The notes: a model not told the origin generated them from the letters alone. 64,000 nucleotides of DNA from Actinomadura harenae (GCF_003696215.1 NZ_RFFG01000020.1:1-64000), one strand, 5' to 3'. Counted from the stretch's first letter, positions 7,810-16,553 are shown. Numbers and translations: made by a program.

Positions 7810-9441
7810 TCAGGAGCGTTCCCAGCGGACGGACGACAGCGCGAGCAGCGCGACGTGCAGGGACGCGCACGACTCCACGTCGTCCAGGTCGGCGTTGAGG
7901 ACGCGTTCGATGCGCCGCAGCCGCTCGTAGAACGCCGGGCGGGACAGGTGGGCGCGCTGCGCGGCGACCGCCTTGTTGCGTCCGCACTCCAGGTACAGCT
8001 CGAGGATGCGGGTCAGGTCGCTGCCGCGCTGGGCGTCGTACTCCAGGATCGGGCCGAGTTCGCGTTCGACGAAGGTCTGGAGGCGCGCGTCGTCCCGCAT
8101 GAGGTGGAGCAGGCCGCGGAGCCGCAGGTCGGGCAGCCGGTAGAAGAGCCGGCCCGGGTTGGACGAGGAGCGCGCGGCGACGTCGGCGACCTGCTCGGCC
8201 TCCAGGAACGAGCGGCGGACGTCGCGGATCGACTCGACCACGGACCCGGCCGCCATCACGTAGTCGGCTCCGGACTGCTTGCGGATGCGGGTGGCCATGT
8301 CGTTCAGCGCGGTCTCGGCGTCGGCGCGCGCGGGCAGCGAGGCGAGGACGCCGACGCGGGCGTGCGGGCCGCCCTCGTCGAGGACGCCGACGAGCGCGGA
8401 GAGCCGGGCGTCCTTGCACGCGGCGGCGGCCGTCTCGGCGAGCTCGGCCAGCTCCCCGGTGATGATGGGCGAGGTCGGCGCGGACGAGGTGCGGGGCCGC
8501 AGGACGACGCCGAGCAGGCGGCGCCCGGACAGCGGGACGCCGAGGGCGCGGGCGCGGGCCGCGGCCTCCTGCGGGTCGGAGTAGGAGTGCGCGAGGATCC
8601 GGGCGATGATCGTCCGGTGCGCCTGGCGCTCGACGGACTCGGCGTGCCGGTCGAGCAGCCGGCCGAGCGCGAGCGTGGTGGCGGCGCGTTCGATCAGGAC
8701 GGTCTCGCGCGGGGTGGGCGGGCGGCCGAGGGTGATGATCAGCCGTCCCCAGTCCTCGCCGCGCGCGCCGACGGTGGTGACCAGCCAGCCGGACGCCTCG
8801 TCGAACGCGGTGCGGTTGCTCGGCCGGACGGCCCGGGACCGGGTCTCCCACGCCGACAGCAGCTCGGCCGGGTCGCGGGGGCCGGAGTCCATCGCGAGCA
8901 CCTGGTGGGAGAGGTTCTCCAGCACGACGGCGTGGCCGCACAGCGCGACGACCTGGCGGACGACCTCCTCGGTGGACGCGCCCTCCACCGACAGCTGGGT
9001 GAAGATCTCGTGCAGCTGCTCGGACGCGCGCAGCTCGGCGAACTGGTCCTGGAGGATGCGGGCGTGGACGGACTCGGTGATGTCCACGAACGCGGGCTCG
9101 TGCGCGAGGACGATGACGGGCAGGCCGTGCTCCTCGGCGGCGGCGAGCAGCGCGGCGGGCAGGGCGGCGGCGTAGCGGCGGCCGAGTTCGACCATGAGCC
9201 CGGACACGCCGACCTCGGCGAGTTCGGAGATGTAGACGCGCAGCCGGTCCGGTTCGTCCGGGAGGGCGATGCCGGTGGTGAGGACGAGCTCGCCGCCGTG
9301 GAGGAGGTGCGCGATGTCGGCGACCTCGGCGACGTGGACCCAGCGGACGCGGTTGCCGAGGCGGTCGGCGCCCGCGACCACTCTGGGCTGGCCGCGGCGG
9401 ACCGCCTCCAGCTGGAGGACGTCGGCGACGGTGGGAAGCAT
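7810..9441 (-). CDS. PucR-family transcriptional regulator
   Basis: The product is 543 residues. An N-terminal PucR domain (LPTVADVLQLEAVRRGQPRV, then LTTGIALP) covers about residues 1-125. A variable middle region follows, and a C-terminal PucR HTH_30 helix-turn-helix near residues 480-535 (LTRILELYLECGRNKAVAAQ, LSRPAFYERLRRIERVL). Members control purine, amine and GABA catabolism and often respond to the substrate. The gene is divergent from the aminotransferase/mmsA pair and convergent with the flavoenzyme, so it is the likely local regulator of both. ATG 9441 lies eight bases after TACCAT, a leaderless arrangement, and a palindrome GACACAGTGTC lies immediately upstream, consistent with autoregulation. 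Confidence 0.92.
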   Translation of the reverse strand: MLPTVADVLQLEAVRRGQPRVVAGADRLGNRVRWVHVAEVADIAHLLHGGELVLTTGIALPDEPDRLRVYISELAEVGVSGLMVELGRRYAAALPAALLAAAEEHGLPVIVLAHEPAFVDITESVHARILQDQFAELRASEQLHEIFTQLSVEGASTEEVVRQVVALCGHAVVLENLSHQVLAMDSGPRDPAELLSAWETRSRAVRPSNRTAFDEASGWLVTTVGARGEDWGRLIITLGRPPTPRETVLIERAATTLALGRLLDRHAESVERQAHRTIIARILAHSYSDPQEAAARARALGVPLSGRRLLGVVLRPRTSSAPTSPIITGELAELAETAAAACKDARLSALVGVLDEGGPHARVGVLASLPARADAETALNDMATRIRKQSGADYVMAAGSVVESIRDVRRSFLEAEQVADVAARSSSNPGRLFYRLPDLRLRGLLHLMRDDARLQTFVERELGPILEYDAQRGSDLTRILELYLECGRNKAVAAQRAHLSRPAFYERLRRIERVLNADLDDVESCASLHVALLALSSVRWERS

Positions 9442-9455
9442 CGAGCCCGATGGTA

Positions 9456-9471
9456 TCCGACACAGTGTCAG
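9456..9471. promoter_or_regulatory. candidate PucR operator 1 (next to the regulator's own promoter)
   Basis: GACACAGTGTC at 9459-9469 is an 11-base palindrome about four bases upstream of the pucR -10 box. Its ten-base core CACAGTGTCA recurs in inverted orientation at 9610-9619, before the divergent aminotransferase. Confidence 0.55.
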
Positions 9472-9608
9472 GGTGATCCTCCCGGCCACTTACATGCTGT
9501 CGGGGTCGGACAGCCGCAGATTCTGCGGATCCGCTGATAGAGGCCCCGGACCGACTGCGGATATCGTGGCAATCTGCCTGCCAGGCCGTCAATACTTCGC
9601 CGCGCATG

Positions 9609-9629
9609 TTGACACTGTGCGGGTAGCCG
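9609..9629. promoter_or_regulatory. candidate PucR operator 2 with downstream -10-like TAGCCG
   Basis: TTGACACTGTG at 9609-9619 is followed after four bases by TAGCCG (9624-9629). This reproduces the operator-to-minus-10 layout of operator 1 in the opposite direction. The aminotransferase start lies 30 bases further, after a ribosome binding site. Confidence 0.5.
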
Positions 9630-9659
9630 AGCCGCCGGACGACGATCAAGGATGGGGAC

Positions 9660-10964
9660 ATGTCCGAACACGCCTCGCTTCTCCAGCGCCACCGCGCGGT
9701 CATGCCGTCGTGGCTCGCGCTCAACTACGCGCACCCGATCGAGCTCGTCGGCGGCAAGGGCAGCCGCGTGACCGACGCCGAGGGCGCCACCTACCTCGAC
9801 TTCTTCGTCGGCATCCTGACGAACATGATCGGCTACGACGTGCCGGAGGTGCGCGAGGCGGTCGAGCGGCAGCTCTCCACCGGCGTCGTCCACACCTCCA
9901 CCGCGTACCTGCTGCGCGGCCAGGTCGAGCTGGCCGAGAAGATCGCCCGGCTGTCCGGCATCCCGGACGCCAAGGTCTTCTTCACCAACTCCGGCACCGA
10001 GGCGAACGAGACCGCCCTGCTGCTCGCGACCTACGCCCGCAAGACCGACCAGGTCCTGGCGATGCGGCAGAGCTACCACGGCCGGTCGTTCGGCGCCGTC
10101 GGCGTCACCTCGAACCGCGCCTGGAAGAACAACTCCTACTCCCCGCTGAACGTCCACTTCCTGCACGGCGCCGACCGGCACCTGCCCCAGTTCAAGGGCA
10201 TGTCGGACGCCGAGTACATCGAGGCCTGCGTCGCCGACCTGCGGCACGTCCTCGCGACGGCGACCGGCGGGGACGTCGCGGCGCTCATCGCCGAGCCGAT
10301 CCAGGGCGTCGGCGGGTTCACCGCCGCCCCCGACGGGCTGTTCGCGGCCTACCGCGAGGTCCTGGACGAGCAGGGCATCCTGTTCATCTCGGACGAGGTG
10401 CAGACCGGCTGGGGCCGCACCGGCGACAGCTTCTTCGGCATCGGCAACCACGGCGTGACGCCGGACATCATGACCTTCGCCAAGGGGCTCGGCAACGGCT
10501 TCGCCATCGGCGGCGTCGTCGCCCGCGGCGACCTCATGGACAACCTGCACGCGGTCGGCCTGGCCACGTTCGGCGGCAACCCGGTCTCCACGGCCGCCGC
10601 GAACGCCACGCTCGACTACGTCCTGGACCATGACCTCCAGGCGAACGCCCGCAGGCAGGGCGCGACGATCATCGGCGGTCTCCGGGAGGCCGCGCCGCGC
10701 TTCCCGATCGTCAAGGAGATCCGGGGCCGCGGCCTGATGTTCGCGATCGAGTTCGCCGACCCCGAGACCGGCGACCCGGCCCCCGAGCTGGCCACCGCGG
10801 TCATGGAGGCGACGCGCGAGCGCGGCCTGCTGGTCGGCAAGGGCGGCCTGTACGGCAACACCGTGCGGATGGCGCCGCCGCTGACCCTCTCCGACGCCGA
10901 GGCCGCCGAGGGCCTGGGCATCCTGATCGACTCTCTGGAAACCGTGAACGGGGCCCGCAAGTGA
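9660..10964 (+). CDS. class III PLP-dependent aminotransferase (omega-amino acid type)
   Basis: The product is 434 residues and spans the full class III fold. It shows the phosphate-binding region NSGTEANETA near residue 114, the aspartate of FISDEVQTGWGRTG, and the Schiff-base lysine K275 in TFAKGLGNGFAIGG. Family members include GABA, beta-alanine and diaminopropane transaminases. Coupling to a CoA-acylating (methyl)malonate-semialdehyde dehydrogenase makes beta-alanine or a related omega-amino acid the likely donor, giving malonate semialdehyde. AAGGATGGGG just upstream is the ribosome binding site. The stop overlaps the next gene's GTG (GTGA), so the two form a coupled operon. Exact substrate is inferred. 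Confidence 0.92.
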   Translation: MSEHASLLQRHRAVMPSWLALNYAHPIELVGGKGSRVTDAEGATYLDFFVGILTNMIGYDVPEVREAVERQLSTGVVHTSTAYLLRGQVELAEKIARLSGIPDAKVFFTNSGTEANETALLLATYARKTDQVLAMRQSYHGRSFGAVGVTSNRAWKNNSYSPLNVHFLHGADRHLPQFKGMSDAEYIEACVADLRHVLATATGGDVAALIAEPIQGVGGFTAAPDGLFAAYREVLDEQGILFISDEVQTGWGRTGDSFFGIGNHGVTPDIMTFAKGLGNGFAIGGVVARGDLMDNLHAVGLATFGGNPVSTAAANATLDYVLDHDLQANARRQGATIIGGLREAAPRFPIVKEIRGRGLMFAIEFADPETGDPAPELATAVMEATRERGLLVGKGGLYGNTVRMAPPLTLSDAEAAEGLGILIDSLETVNGARK

Positions 10965-12460
10965 GCAAGCACGTCACCCACTGGATCAACGGCAAGCCCT
11001 TCGAGGGAACCGCCGAGCGGCGGGGCGACATCTACGACCCGGCCGCCGGCGTGGTGTCGGGCAGCGTCGACTTCGCCTCGTCCACCGAGGTGGACGCGGC
11101 CGTCGCCGCCGCGAAGGCCGCCTTCCCGGGCTGGCGCGACACGTCCCTGTCGAAGCGGACCGCGATCCTGTTCCGGTTCCGCGAGCTCGTCCACCGGCAC
11201 CGGGACGAGCTGGCCCGGCTGATCTCCGCCGAGCACGGCAAGGTCGTGTCGGACGCGGCGGGCGAGGTCGCCCGCGGCCTGGAGGTCGTCGAGTTCGCCT
11301 GCGGCATCCCGCACCTGCTCAAGGGCGGCTTCTCGGAGAACGTGTCGAGCAGGGTGGACGCGTACTCCATCCTCCAGCCGGTCGGCGTGTGCGCCGGGAT
11401 CACCCCGTTCAACTTCCCGGCCATGGTGCCGATGTGGATGTTCCCGGTGGCGATCGCCTGCGGCAACACCTTCGTGCTCAAGCCGTCCGAGAAGGACCCG
11501 TCGGCGTCCGTCCGGATCGCCGAGCTGTGGGCCGAGGCCGGGCTGCCGGAGGGCGTGTTCAACGTCCTCCACGGCGACAAGGCCGCCGTGGACGGCCTGC
11601 TGGAGCACCCCGACGTCAAGGCGGTCAGCTTCGTCGGCTCGACCCCGATCGCGCGGTACATCTACGAGACGGCGGCGCGCAACGGCAAGCGCGTGCAGGC
11701 CCTCGGCGGCGCGAAGAACCACATGGTCGTCCTCCCGGACGCCGACCTCGACCTCGCCGCCGACGCGGCCGTCTCGGCCGGGTTCGGCTCGGCCGGCGAG
11801 CGCTGCATGGCGATCTCGGTCGTCGTCGCGGTCGACCCGGTCGGGGACGAGCTGCTCGCGAAGATCAAGGAGCGGGTCGCCAAGCTGAGGATCGGGCCCG
11901 GCGACAACCCCGAGTCCGAGATGGGCCCGCTGGTCACCCGCGTGCACCGGGACAAGGTCGCGTCCTATCTGGACAGCGGCGTGGCGCAGGGCGCGACCCT
12001 GGCCGTCGACGGACGCGAGACGCCGGTCCTCGGCGGCGGCGCGGACGGCTTCTGGCTCGGCCCGACCGTCCTCGACCACGTCACCGCCGAGATGGACTGC
12101 TACAAGGACGAGATCTTCGGCCCCGTCCTGACGATCGCCCGCGTCGGCTCCTACGACGAGGCGATGGGTCTGCTCTCGGACAACCCGTACGGCAACGGGA
12201 CGGCGATCTTCACCAACGACGGCGGGGCGGCGCGCCGCTTCCAGAACGAGGTGGAGGTCGGCATGGTCGGCATCAACGTGCCGATCCCGGTGCCGATGGC
12301 GTACTACTCCTTCGGCGGCTGGAAGGCGTCGCTGTTCGGCGACAGCCACGCCCACGGCATGGAGGGCGTCCACTTCTACACCCGCACGAAGGCGGTCACG
12401 GCCCGCTGGCTGGACCCGTCCCACGGCGGCGTGAACCTGGGATTCCCCACCAACGGCTAG
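10961..12460 (+). CDS. mmsA: CoA-acylating methylmalonate/malonate-semialdehyde dehydrogenase
   Basis: The product is 499 residues, the usual length for MmsA. The ALDH fold shows PFNFPAMVPMWMFP in the cofactor region, VGSTPIARYIY at the nucleotide site and the catalytic cysteine C282 in AGERCMAISV. That signature distinguishes the CoA-dependent MmsA branch from ordinary aldehyde dehydrogenases. It oxidises malonate or methylmalonate semialdehyde with NAD and CoA, releasing CO2 and giving acetyl-CoA or propionyl-CoA. GTG 10961 overlaps the aminotransferase stop by four bases. A perfect hairpin terminator follows at 12478-12502. The 3' end overlaps the antisense 3' end of the membrane glycosyltransferase by 65 bases. 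Confidence 0.95.
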   Translation: MSKHVTHWINGKPFEGTAERRGDIYDPAAGVVSGSVDFASSTEVDAAVAAAKAAFPGWRDTSLSKRTAILFRFRELVHRHRDELARLISAEHGKVVSDAAGEVARGLEVVEFACGIPHLLKGGFSENVSSRVDAYSILQPVGVCAGITPFNFPAMVPMWMFPVAIACGNTFVLKPSEKDPSASVRIAELWAEAGLPEGVFNVLHGDKAAVDGLLEHPDVKAVSFVGSTPIARYIYETAARNGKRVQALGGAKNHMVVLPDADLDLAADAAVSAGFGSAGERCMAISVVVAVDPVGDELLAKIKERVAKLRIGPGDNPESEMGPLVTRVHRDKVASYLDSGVAQGATLAVDGRETPVLGGGADGFWLGPTVLDHVTAEMDCYKDEIFGPVLTIARVGSYDEAMGLLSDNPYGNGTAIFTNDGGAARRFQNEVEVGMVGINVPIPVPMAYYSFGGWKASLFGDSHAHGMEGVHFYTRTKAVTARWLDPSHGGVNLGFPTNG

Positions 12461-14273
12461 CCCGTATCCACTGGTGGACGGCCCCGGCACCGCCGGGGCC
12501 GTTTCCGTTCCCGGGCGCGAGCACCAGCCCCGCCGCCAGGCACAGGAACGGCAGGACGGGCAGGACGTACCGGTAGTCGAAGTCCGCGGACGCGATCGGG
12601 AACACCAGCAGCGTCGTGGCCGTGCCGAGCGCGAGGAGGGCCGTCCGGCCGCGCCGCAGCACGGCGACCGCGCCCACCGCGAACAGGACGCCGAGCGCCG
12701 GTCCCGGCAGGTGGACACGGTCCTGGTAGGCGATCATGCGCTTCGCCTCGGGCAGGTTCACGCGGCTCGGGGCGCCGCCCCTGGTGTAGGTGAGGATGTC
12801 GCCGAGCGCGGTCCCGCCGTGCCCGCTCCAGCCCCGTCCGCCGGGGAAGATCTGCGGGCGGTCCCGGAAGTGGTACAGCATCTCGGTCGTGTCGTTCGGG
12901 TACGGGCGCCGCCGGTTCTCGAACGTGTAGCCGACGCCGCGCAGGACGTCGCTCGCGTACGCCCGCGGCTGGGCCAGGATCGCGCGGAAGGCGAAGTCGC
13001 GCAGCGTCCGGTTCGCGTCGGGCGCGGCCACGAAGCGCCAGCGCTGACGCGGGGGGATCGTGCCGATCCAGTCGAGCCGTCCGGGAGGGATCCGCTGGGC
13101 CTGGACGCGCCGGGGCAGGCACAGGCCCTGTTCGTCCGGGGGGAGAGGGATCTTCGTGCAGGACGCCCAGTTCGCCGTCCGTCCCCACAGGAAGATCCCG
13201 TCGCTGGTCGTCAGCGCGAAGGTGCCGTTGACCTGCTGGAACCAGAACGCGTACGAGAGCAGCGGGACGGCCGCCGCCGTCCCGAAGGCCACCGCGGACC
13301 GCCAGCCGCCGCGCCACAGCAGCAGGACGAGCGGCAGCAGCGGGATGAGCGGCGCGCCCGCCGACCGCACGAGCGTCGCGGCGCTCAGCAGCGCCCCGGC
13401 GGCGACCGCCTGCTTCCAGGACGGCCGCGCCCGGTCCGGTCCGAGCGGACGCCAGAGCAGCATCGCCACGCCCGCGACCAGGAAGAACGTGAACAGCGTC
13501 TCCGACATGACCAGGTGTTCGAGCTCGATCTGGTACCCGTCGTACAGCACGGGAAGCGCCGCCAGGACGGCCGCCCACCCGGGAAGCCGCGCGCGCCGCA
13601 GCAGCGCGTACAGCATCACCGCGACGGCCAGTCCCAGGACGTGCTGGACGAACACGATCAGATAGAGGCTGTGCGCGGGCCTGAGCAGCCACAACAGCAT
13701 CGAATAGCCGGTCGTGCGCGTGGGGGACGGCCGTGGGTTCAGCGCGTGCCCGATGTAGAAATACGAGTCGCCGGTGAACCACAGACCGGATGGATAGGCA
13801 CGGAGCGTCGTCCAGCGCAGTGCCGTCGCGCCTAGCAGCGCGATGAGGAACAGCGCGTGCCGCCGCGTGGACGCACGCCACTCCGCCGCACCCTGCGGAA
13901 ACGCGCTTCCCAGGGACGAACGTCGCCCGCCTCCACCTGACGCGGGTCCGCCCTCGGGCGGCTCGGGCTTGGAGGGGTCGGGCTCGGGCGGGTCGGGCGC
14001 GCGCAGCGGAGGCGTCCGGACGGCGGCCTGCCGCAGGGACACTCGGCGTGGAAACGCCCAGATGGCTGGAAACTTCGCGAATTGCCTGCCGGTCGAGCGG
14101 CGGCCGCGATCGGTGTCGTCGGTCACAGGGCCGTCCACGCTAGGCGCGCCGGGTGTCTCCGGGGTGAACGGGGCGCAGCACCCGGTGAGCGACGTGCGCC
14201 GGAACGGCGAAGTCGCAGGTCCGACGCGGGGATTTTCTGCCGCCCGGATGTTTCCGTCGTCAATTTTCGCCAT
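12396..14273 (-). CDS. polytopic membrane protein, dolichyl-phosphate-mannose mannosyltransferase-like
   Basis: The product is 625 residues. The first 130 or so are hydrophilic and very Pro/Gly/Arg-rich. About ten hydrophobic segments follow, starting near residue 138 (ALFLIALLGATALRW). An acidic GDSYFYIGHALN loop follows the first segment, in the place where GT-C glycosyltransferases (GT39, ArnT-like) carry catalytic acidic residues. Such enzymes use polyprenyl-phosphate sugars at the outer face of the membrane. The last transmembrane segment ends near LCLAAGLVLAPG. The final 35 or so residues are Gly/Arg-rich and read through the mmsA terminator and 65 bases of mmsA antisense, which looks like a lost stop codon. 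The start at 14273 is uncertain because no good ribosome binding site is seen. Confidence 0.78.
   Translation of the reverse strand: MAKIDDGNIRAAENPRVGPATSPFRRTSLTGCCAPFTPETPGAPSVDGPVTDDTDRGRRSTGRQFAKFPAIWAFPRRVSLRQAAVRTPPLRAPDPPEPDPSKPEPPEGGPASGGGGRRSSLGSAFPQGAAEWRASTRRHALFLIALLGATALRWTTLRAYPSGLWFTGDSYFYIGHALNPRPSPTRTTGYSMLLWLLRPAHSLYLIVFVQHVLGLAVAVMLYALLRRARLPGWAAVLAALPVLYDGYQIELEHLVMSETLFTFFLVAGVAMLLWRPLGPDRARPSWKQAVAAGALLSAATLVRSAGAPLIPLLPLVLLLWRGGWRSAVAFGTAAAVPLLSYAFWFQQVNGTFALTTSDGIFLWGRTANWASCTKIPLPPDEQGLCLPRRVQAQRIPPGRLDWIGTIPPRQRWRFVAAPDANRTLRDFAFRAILAQPRAYASDVLRGVGYTFENRRRPYPNDTTEMLYHFRDRPQIFPGGRGWSGHGGTALGDILTYTRGGAPSRVNLPEAKRMIAYQDRVHLPGPALGVLFAVGAVAVLRRGRTALLALGTATTLLVFPIASADFDYRYVLPVLPFLCLAAGLVLAPGNGNGPGGAGAVHQWIRASRWWGIPGSRRRGTGPASGP
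12478..12505 (+). terminator. hairpin terminator of the aminotransferase-mmsA operon
   Basis: Bases 12478-12488 pair perfectly with 12492-12502 (11 bp, 3-base loop), followed by TTCC. It lies inside the antisense coding region of the glycosyltransferase gene. Confidence 0.75.
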
Positions 14274-14303
14274 TCGCGCCCCGACAAATAATAGCTACAA
14301 GTA

Positions 14304-14332
14304 TTGACTGGCCCTGTGGCCGGGGACACAAT
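14304..14332 (+). promoter_or_regulatory. sigma70-like promoter TTGACT-N17-CACAAT
   Basis: TTGACT (14304-14309) and CACAAT (14327-14332) are separated by exactly 17 bases in an AT-rich divergent spacer. They drive the small gene at 14429 with a leader of roughly 90 bases. A short inverted repeat (GTCCC/GGGAC) lies in that leader. Confidence 0.65.
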
Positions 14333-14428
14333 CTGAACTGTCCCAATTAATGGGGACGGAATTAAAAAAGGTCACGGCCCGACAGGCGTCTCCGCACTCC
14401 GGAACCGCGCCGGCAGGAAGGTCACCCG

Positions 14429-14773
14429 ATGACTGACGACCACTCGGCGGAGGTCGAGGCGCTTTCCCGGCGCTTTCCGGGCTGGACCTTCTGGTTCGGC
14501 TCCCGCACCGGCCACTGGTGGGCGCTGCCGCCGCGGCCCCTGGACATCGGGGACTTCGTCGAGGCCGAGACCCCGCGCAGGCTCATCGCACGGATCGAGG
14601 TGATCCAACACAACGATCTCAGGCAGCACCCGCGGAACGACGGCCTCCGGCCGTCCCGCGACCTCCGGCGGGACGCGCGGCGCCCCTCGAATCTCCTCCG
14701 TCTCGAGGGCGTCACACCGTCGCCCGTCCGCCGGGGACCGGTGGCCGCGTGGCCAGGCAGCACTGCAAGGTGA
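14429..14773 (+). CDS. small hypothetical protein
   Basis: The product is 114 residues. Its N-terminal half (ALSRRFPGWTFWFGSRTGHWWALPP, then DFVEAETPRRLIARI) resembles small actinobacterial hypothetical proteins I have seen beside regulators, but I cannot name a domain. The C-terminal half is Arg/Pro-rich and probably disordered. A good ribosome binding site (GGAAGG) precedes ATG 14429 and a clear promoter lies upstream, so the gene is probably real. No function is assigned. Confidence 0.65.
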   Translation: MTDDHSAEVEALSRRFPGWTFWFGSRTGHWWALPPRPLDIGDFVEAETPRRLIARIEVIQHNDLRQHPRNDGLRPSRDLRRDARRPSNLLRLEGVTPSPVRRGPVAAWPGSTAR

Positions 14774-15094
14774 TCCGCTGTTCCCCAACCTCGCCACGCC
14801 CCCTCCGGTGCCGCCGTGCCCCGGGAAACCGGCAGTAGCCCGCGCCATATCCCTCTCCAGCAACCTCCGTGTGTGGCGCGGACGCCAGCACCCACTGCCT
14901 CCCGGGTCGCGGCGGTTTCACATTCTCCGGACAACCCGGGAATGGCTCGCACGAAAGGCCGAATAAAGTGCGTCCGCGGGCCCGCTTCGATCGTGCGGCC
15001 CGATCAGGTCCGGGTGTTCCGCCGTAATGGCCGTCCGGAAACCGCCGACGCGGCGGTAAAGTCTCCCCGACGGCGGACGGGGAGCGGGAGCGAC
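14774..15094. other. 320-base region without a supported gene
   Basis: The open frames here lack plausible composition and start signals. A 7-bp hairpin (15041-15057, loop ACG) is followed by TAAAGT, a possible -10 of the lipoprotein gene. Nothing else is recognised. Confidence 0.5.
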
Positions 15095-16420
15095 ATGCTG
15101 CGGTGGACCGGTGCGGGGCGCGCGGAGCGGCGTGACGGGCGGCGTGACGGGCGGCGTGACGGACACGAGCCCGGAGGCCCGGGCCGCAGGCGCGCCCGGA
15201 CGCGCGTGACGGCGGTCGCGGTGGCCGCGGGGCTGGCCGTCTCGCTCCTCGCGGCGTGCAGCGGCAAGTCCCACGAGACCGGGACGGTCCGGATGGCGAC
15301 CGCGCTCGGCAAGGGCGAGGGCTCGCTGAACCTGGTCACCCTCCCCGGCCAGATGGAGAACGGCGGCAGCGACCCCCGCGTCGACTGGATCACCCCCTTC
15401 GAGGAGCGCACCGGCTGCAAGGTCGGCTGGCGGGTCGTCCGCACCCCGCAGGAGGCGCGCGACCTCCTCCACAACAAGGGCCGCCGCTACGACGGCGTCG
15501 CCGCGCCGCCCGAGATCGCCGGGCAGCTCGTCGGCGACGGCGACGTGGCCCCGGTCAACCCCGACCTCGTGGACGGCTACCGCAGGCTCGAGCCGAAGCT
15601 GCGGACCCTTCTCCGCAGCAAGGACGGCACGAAGTCCTACGCCGTCCCGTTCACCTGGGGCTTCAACCTGCTCATGTACGACACCCAGCAGGTGCAGACG
15701 CCGACCGGGTGGGGCGGGCTGTTCGACATCGACCAGGTGCGCCGGTACGGCGGCAAGGTCGTCATGCGCGACTCCCCGCTGACCATCTCCGACGCCGCCC
15801 TGTACCTGCGGTCCCACCAGCGCTCGCTGAAGATCCGCGACCCGTACTCGCTCACCCCGAAGCAGCTCGACGCCGCCGTCGGGCTGCTGAAGCGCCAGCG
15901 TCCGTACGTCGCGCAGTACTGGAGCCAGGCGTCCGACGCGGTCGGGCTGTTCGCGGGCGGCCAGCCGAACCGCGCGGGCCAGGTCACCAACGCGGTGCTG
16001 GGCGAGGCGTGGCCCTACCAGGTGGACGTGCTGGCCCGCGCGGGCCGTCCTGTGCAGGGCGTCGCGCCGTCCGACGGCGTGTCCGGCTGGATGACCGGGT
16101 GGATGATCGGCGCCCGCTCCGAGCACCCGAACTGCATGTACCAGTGGCTTCAGTGGACGGCCTCACCGGACGTCCAGCAGCAGGTCGCCGAGTGGAACGG
16201 CGTGGCGCCCGCCAACCCGCAGGCGTGTTCCGGCGACCGCCTCAAGTCGGCGTTCTGCGAGGCCTACCACGTGGGCGACCGCGACTTCATCGACCGGGTG
16301 CTGTTCGCGCACACCCCGGCGAAGACGTGCGCCAAGGGCGGTGGTGACGGCCGCGGCACGGCCTGCACGGACTACACCGAGTGGGTGCGCCGCTGGGACG
16401 AGGTGCTCGCCGCGAAGTAG
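15095..16420 (+). CDS. PotD-like extracellular solute-binding lipoprotein
   Basis: The product is 441 residues. A positively charged N-terminus with a triple RRDG repeat precedes a hydrophobic segment and lipobox LLAAC (C55), so the mature protein is anchored to the outer face of the membrane. The body matches the polyamine-type periplasmic binding fold (SBP_bac family: LNLVTLPGQ, DWITPFEERTGCKV, PFTWGFNLLMYD). Several cysteines in the last quarter (NC, ACSGD, FC, TCAKG, ACTDY) could form disulfides. No ABC permease or ATPase is nearby, so it is an orphan receptor. Putrescine or spermidine is a guess from fold and from the polyamine-type cluster 2.6 kb upstream. GGGAGCGGGAG before ATG 15095 decides the start. 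Confidence 0.82.
   Translation: MLRWTGAGRAERRDGRRDGRRDGHEPGGPGRRRARTRVTAVAVAAGLAVSLLAACSGKSHETGTVRMATALGKGEGSLNLVTLPGQMENGGSDPRVDWITPFEERTGCKVGWRVVRTPQEARDLLHNKGRRYDGVAAPPEIAGQLVGDGDVAPVNPDLVDGYRRLEPKLRTLLRSKDGTKSYAVPFTWGFNLLMYDTQQVQTPTGWGGLFDIDQVRRYGGKVVMRDSPLTISDAALYLRSHQRSLKIRDPYSLTPKQLDAAVGLLKRQRPYVAQYWSQASDAVGLFAGGQPNRAGQVTNAVLGEAWPYQVDVLARAGRPVQGVAPSDGVSGWMTGWMIGARSEHPNCMYQWLQWTASPDVQQQVAEWNGVAPANPQACSGDRLKSAFCEAYHVGDRDFIDRVLFAHTPAKTCAKGGGDGRGTACTDYTEWVRRWDEVLAAK
15128..15163 (+). repeat. three tandem 12-bp units inside the lipoprotein 5' end
   Basis: Three near-identical 12-base units starting CGGCGTGACGG encode the RRDG repeat in the cytoplasmic tail before the signal peptide. Confidence 0.8.
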
Positions 16421-16445
16421 CGCGGCGCGAGAGGCGGAGAGGGGT

Positions 16446-16477
16446 GGCGCGCCCGACCGCCCCCAGCCGGGCGCGCC
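16446..16477. terminator. hairpin terminator between convergent genes
   Basis: GGCGCGCCC (16446-16454) pairs with GGGCGCGCC (16469-16477) across a 14-base loop, just after the lipoprotein stop. Confidence 0.6.
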
Positions 16478-16553
16478 CTTGCGGGGTGGCCCGGATCTCC
16501 CCCCGAATCTCCGGGTCACCCTCTCCTGGAGAGAACTCCAGTTGAGAGGCGGC

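Noticed and set aside
12474..13835. Plus-strand frame of 453 codons opposite the glycosyltransferase
   Set aside because: The composition is charged and repetitive, while the minus strand has clear transmembrane segments. Two genes are not plausible here.
14816..15094. Extension of the lipoprotein frame upstream of 15095
   Set aside because: The extra 93 codons lack a signal peptide at the start and carry no conserved pattern, and the ribosome binding site favours 15095.
15095..16420. Naming the lipoprotein PotD and joining it to the polyamine cluster
   Set aside because: No permease or ATPase is adjacent, and a glycosyltransferase and a small gene lie in between. The link is only suggestive.
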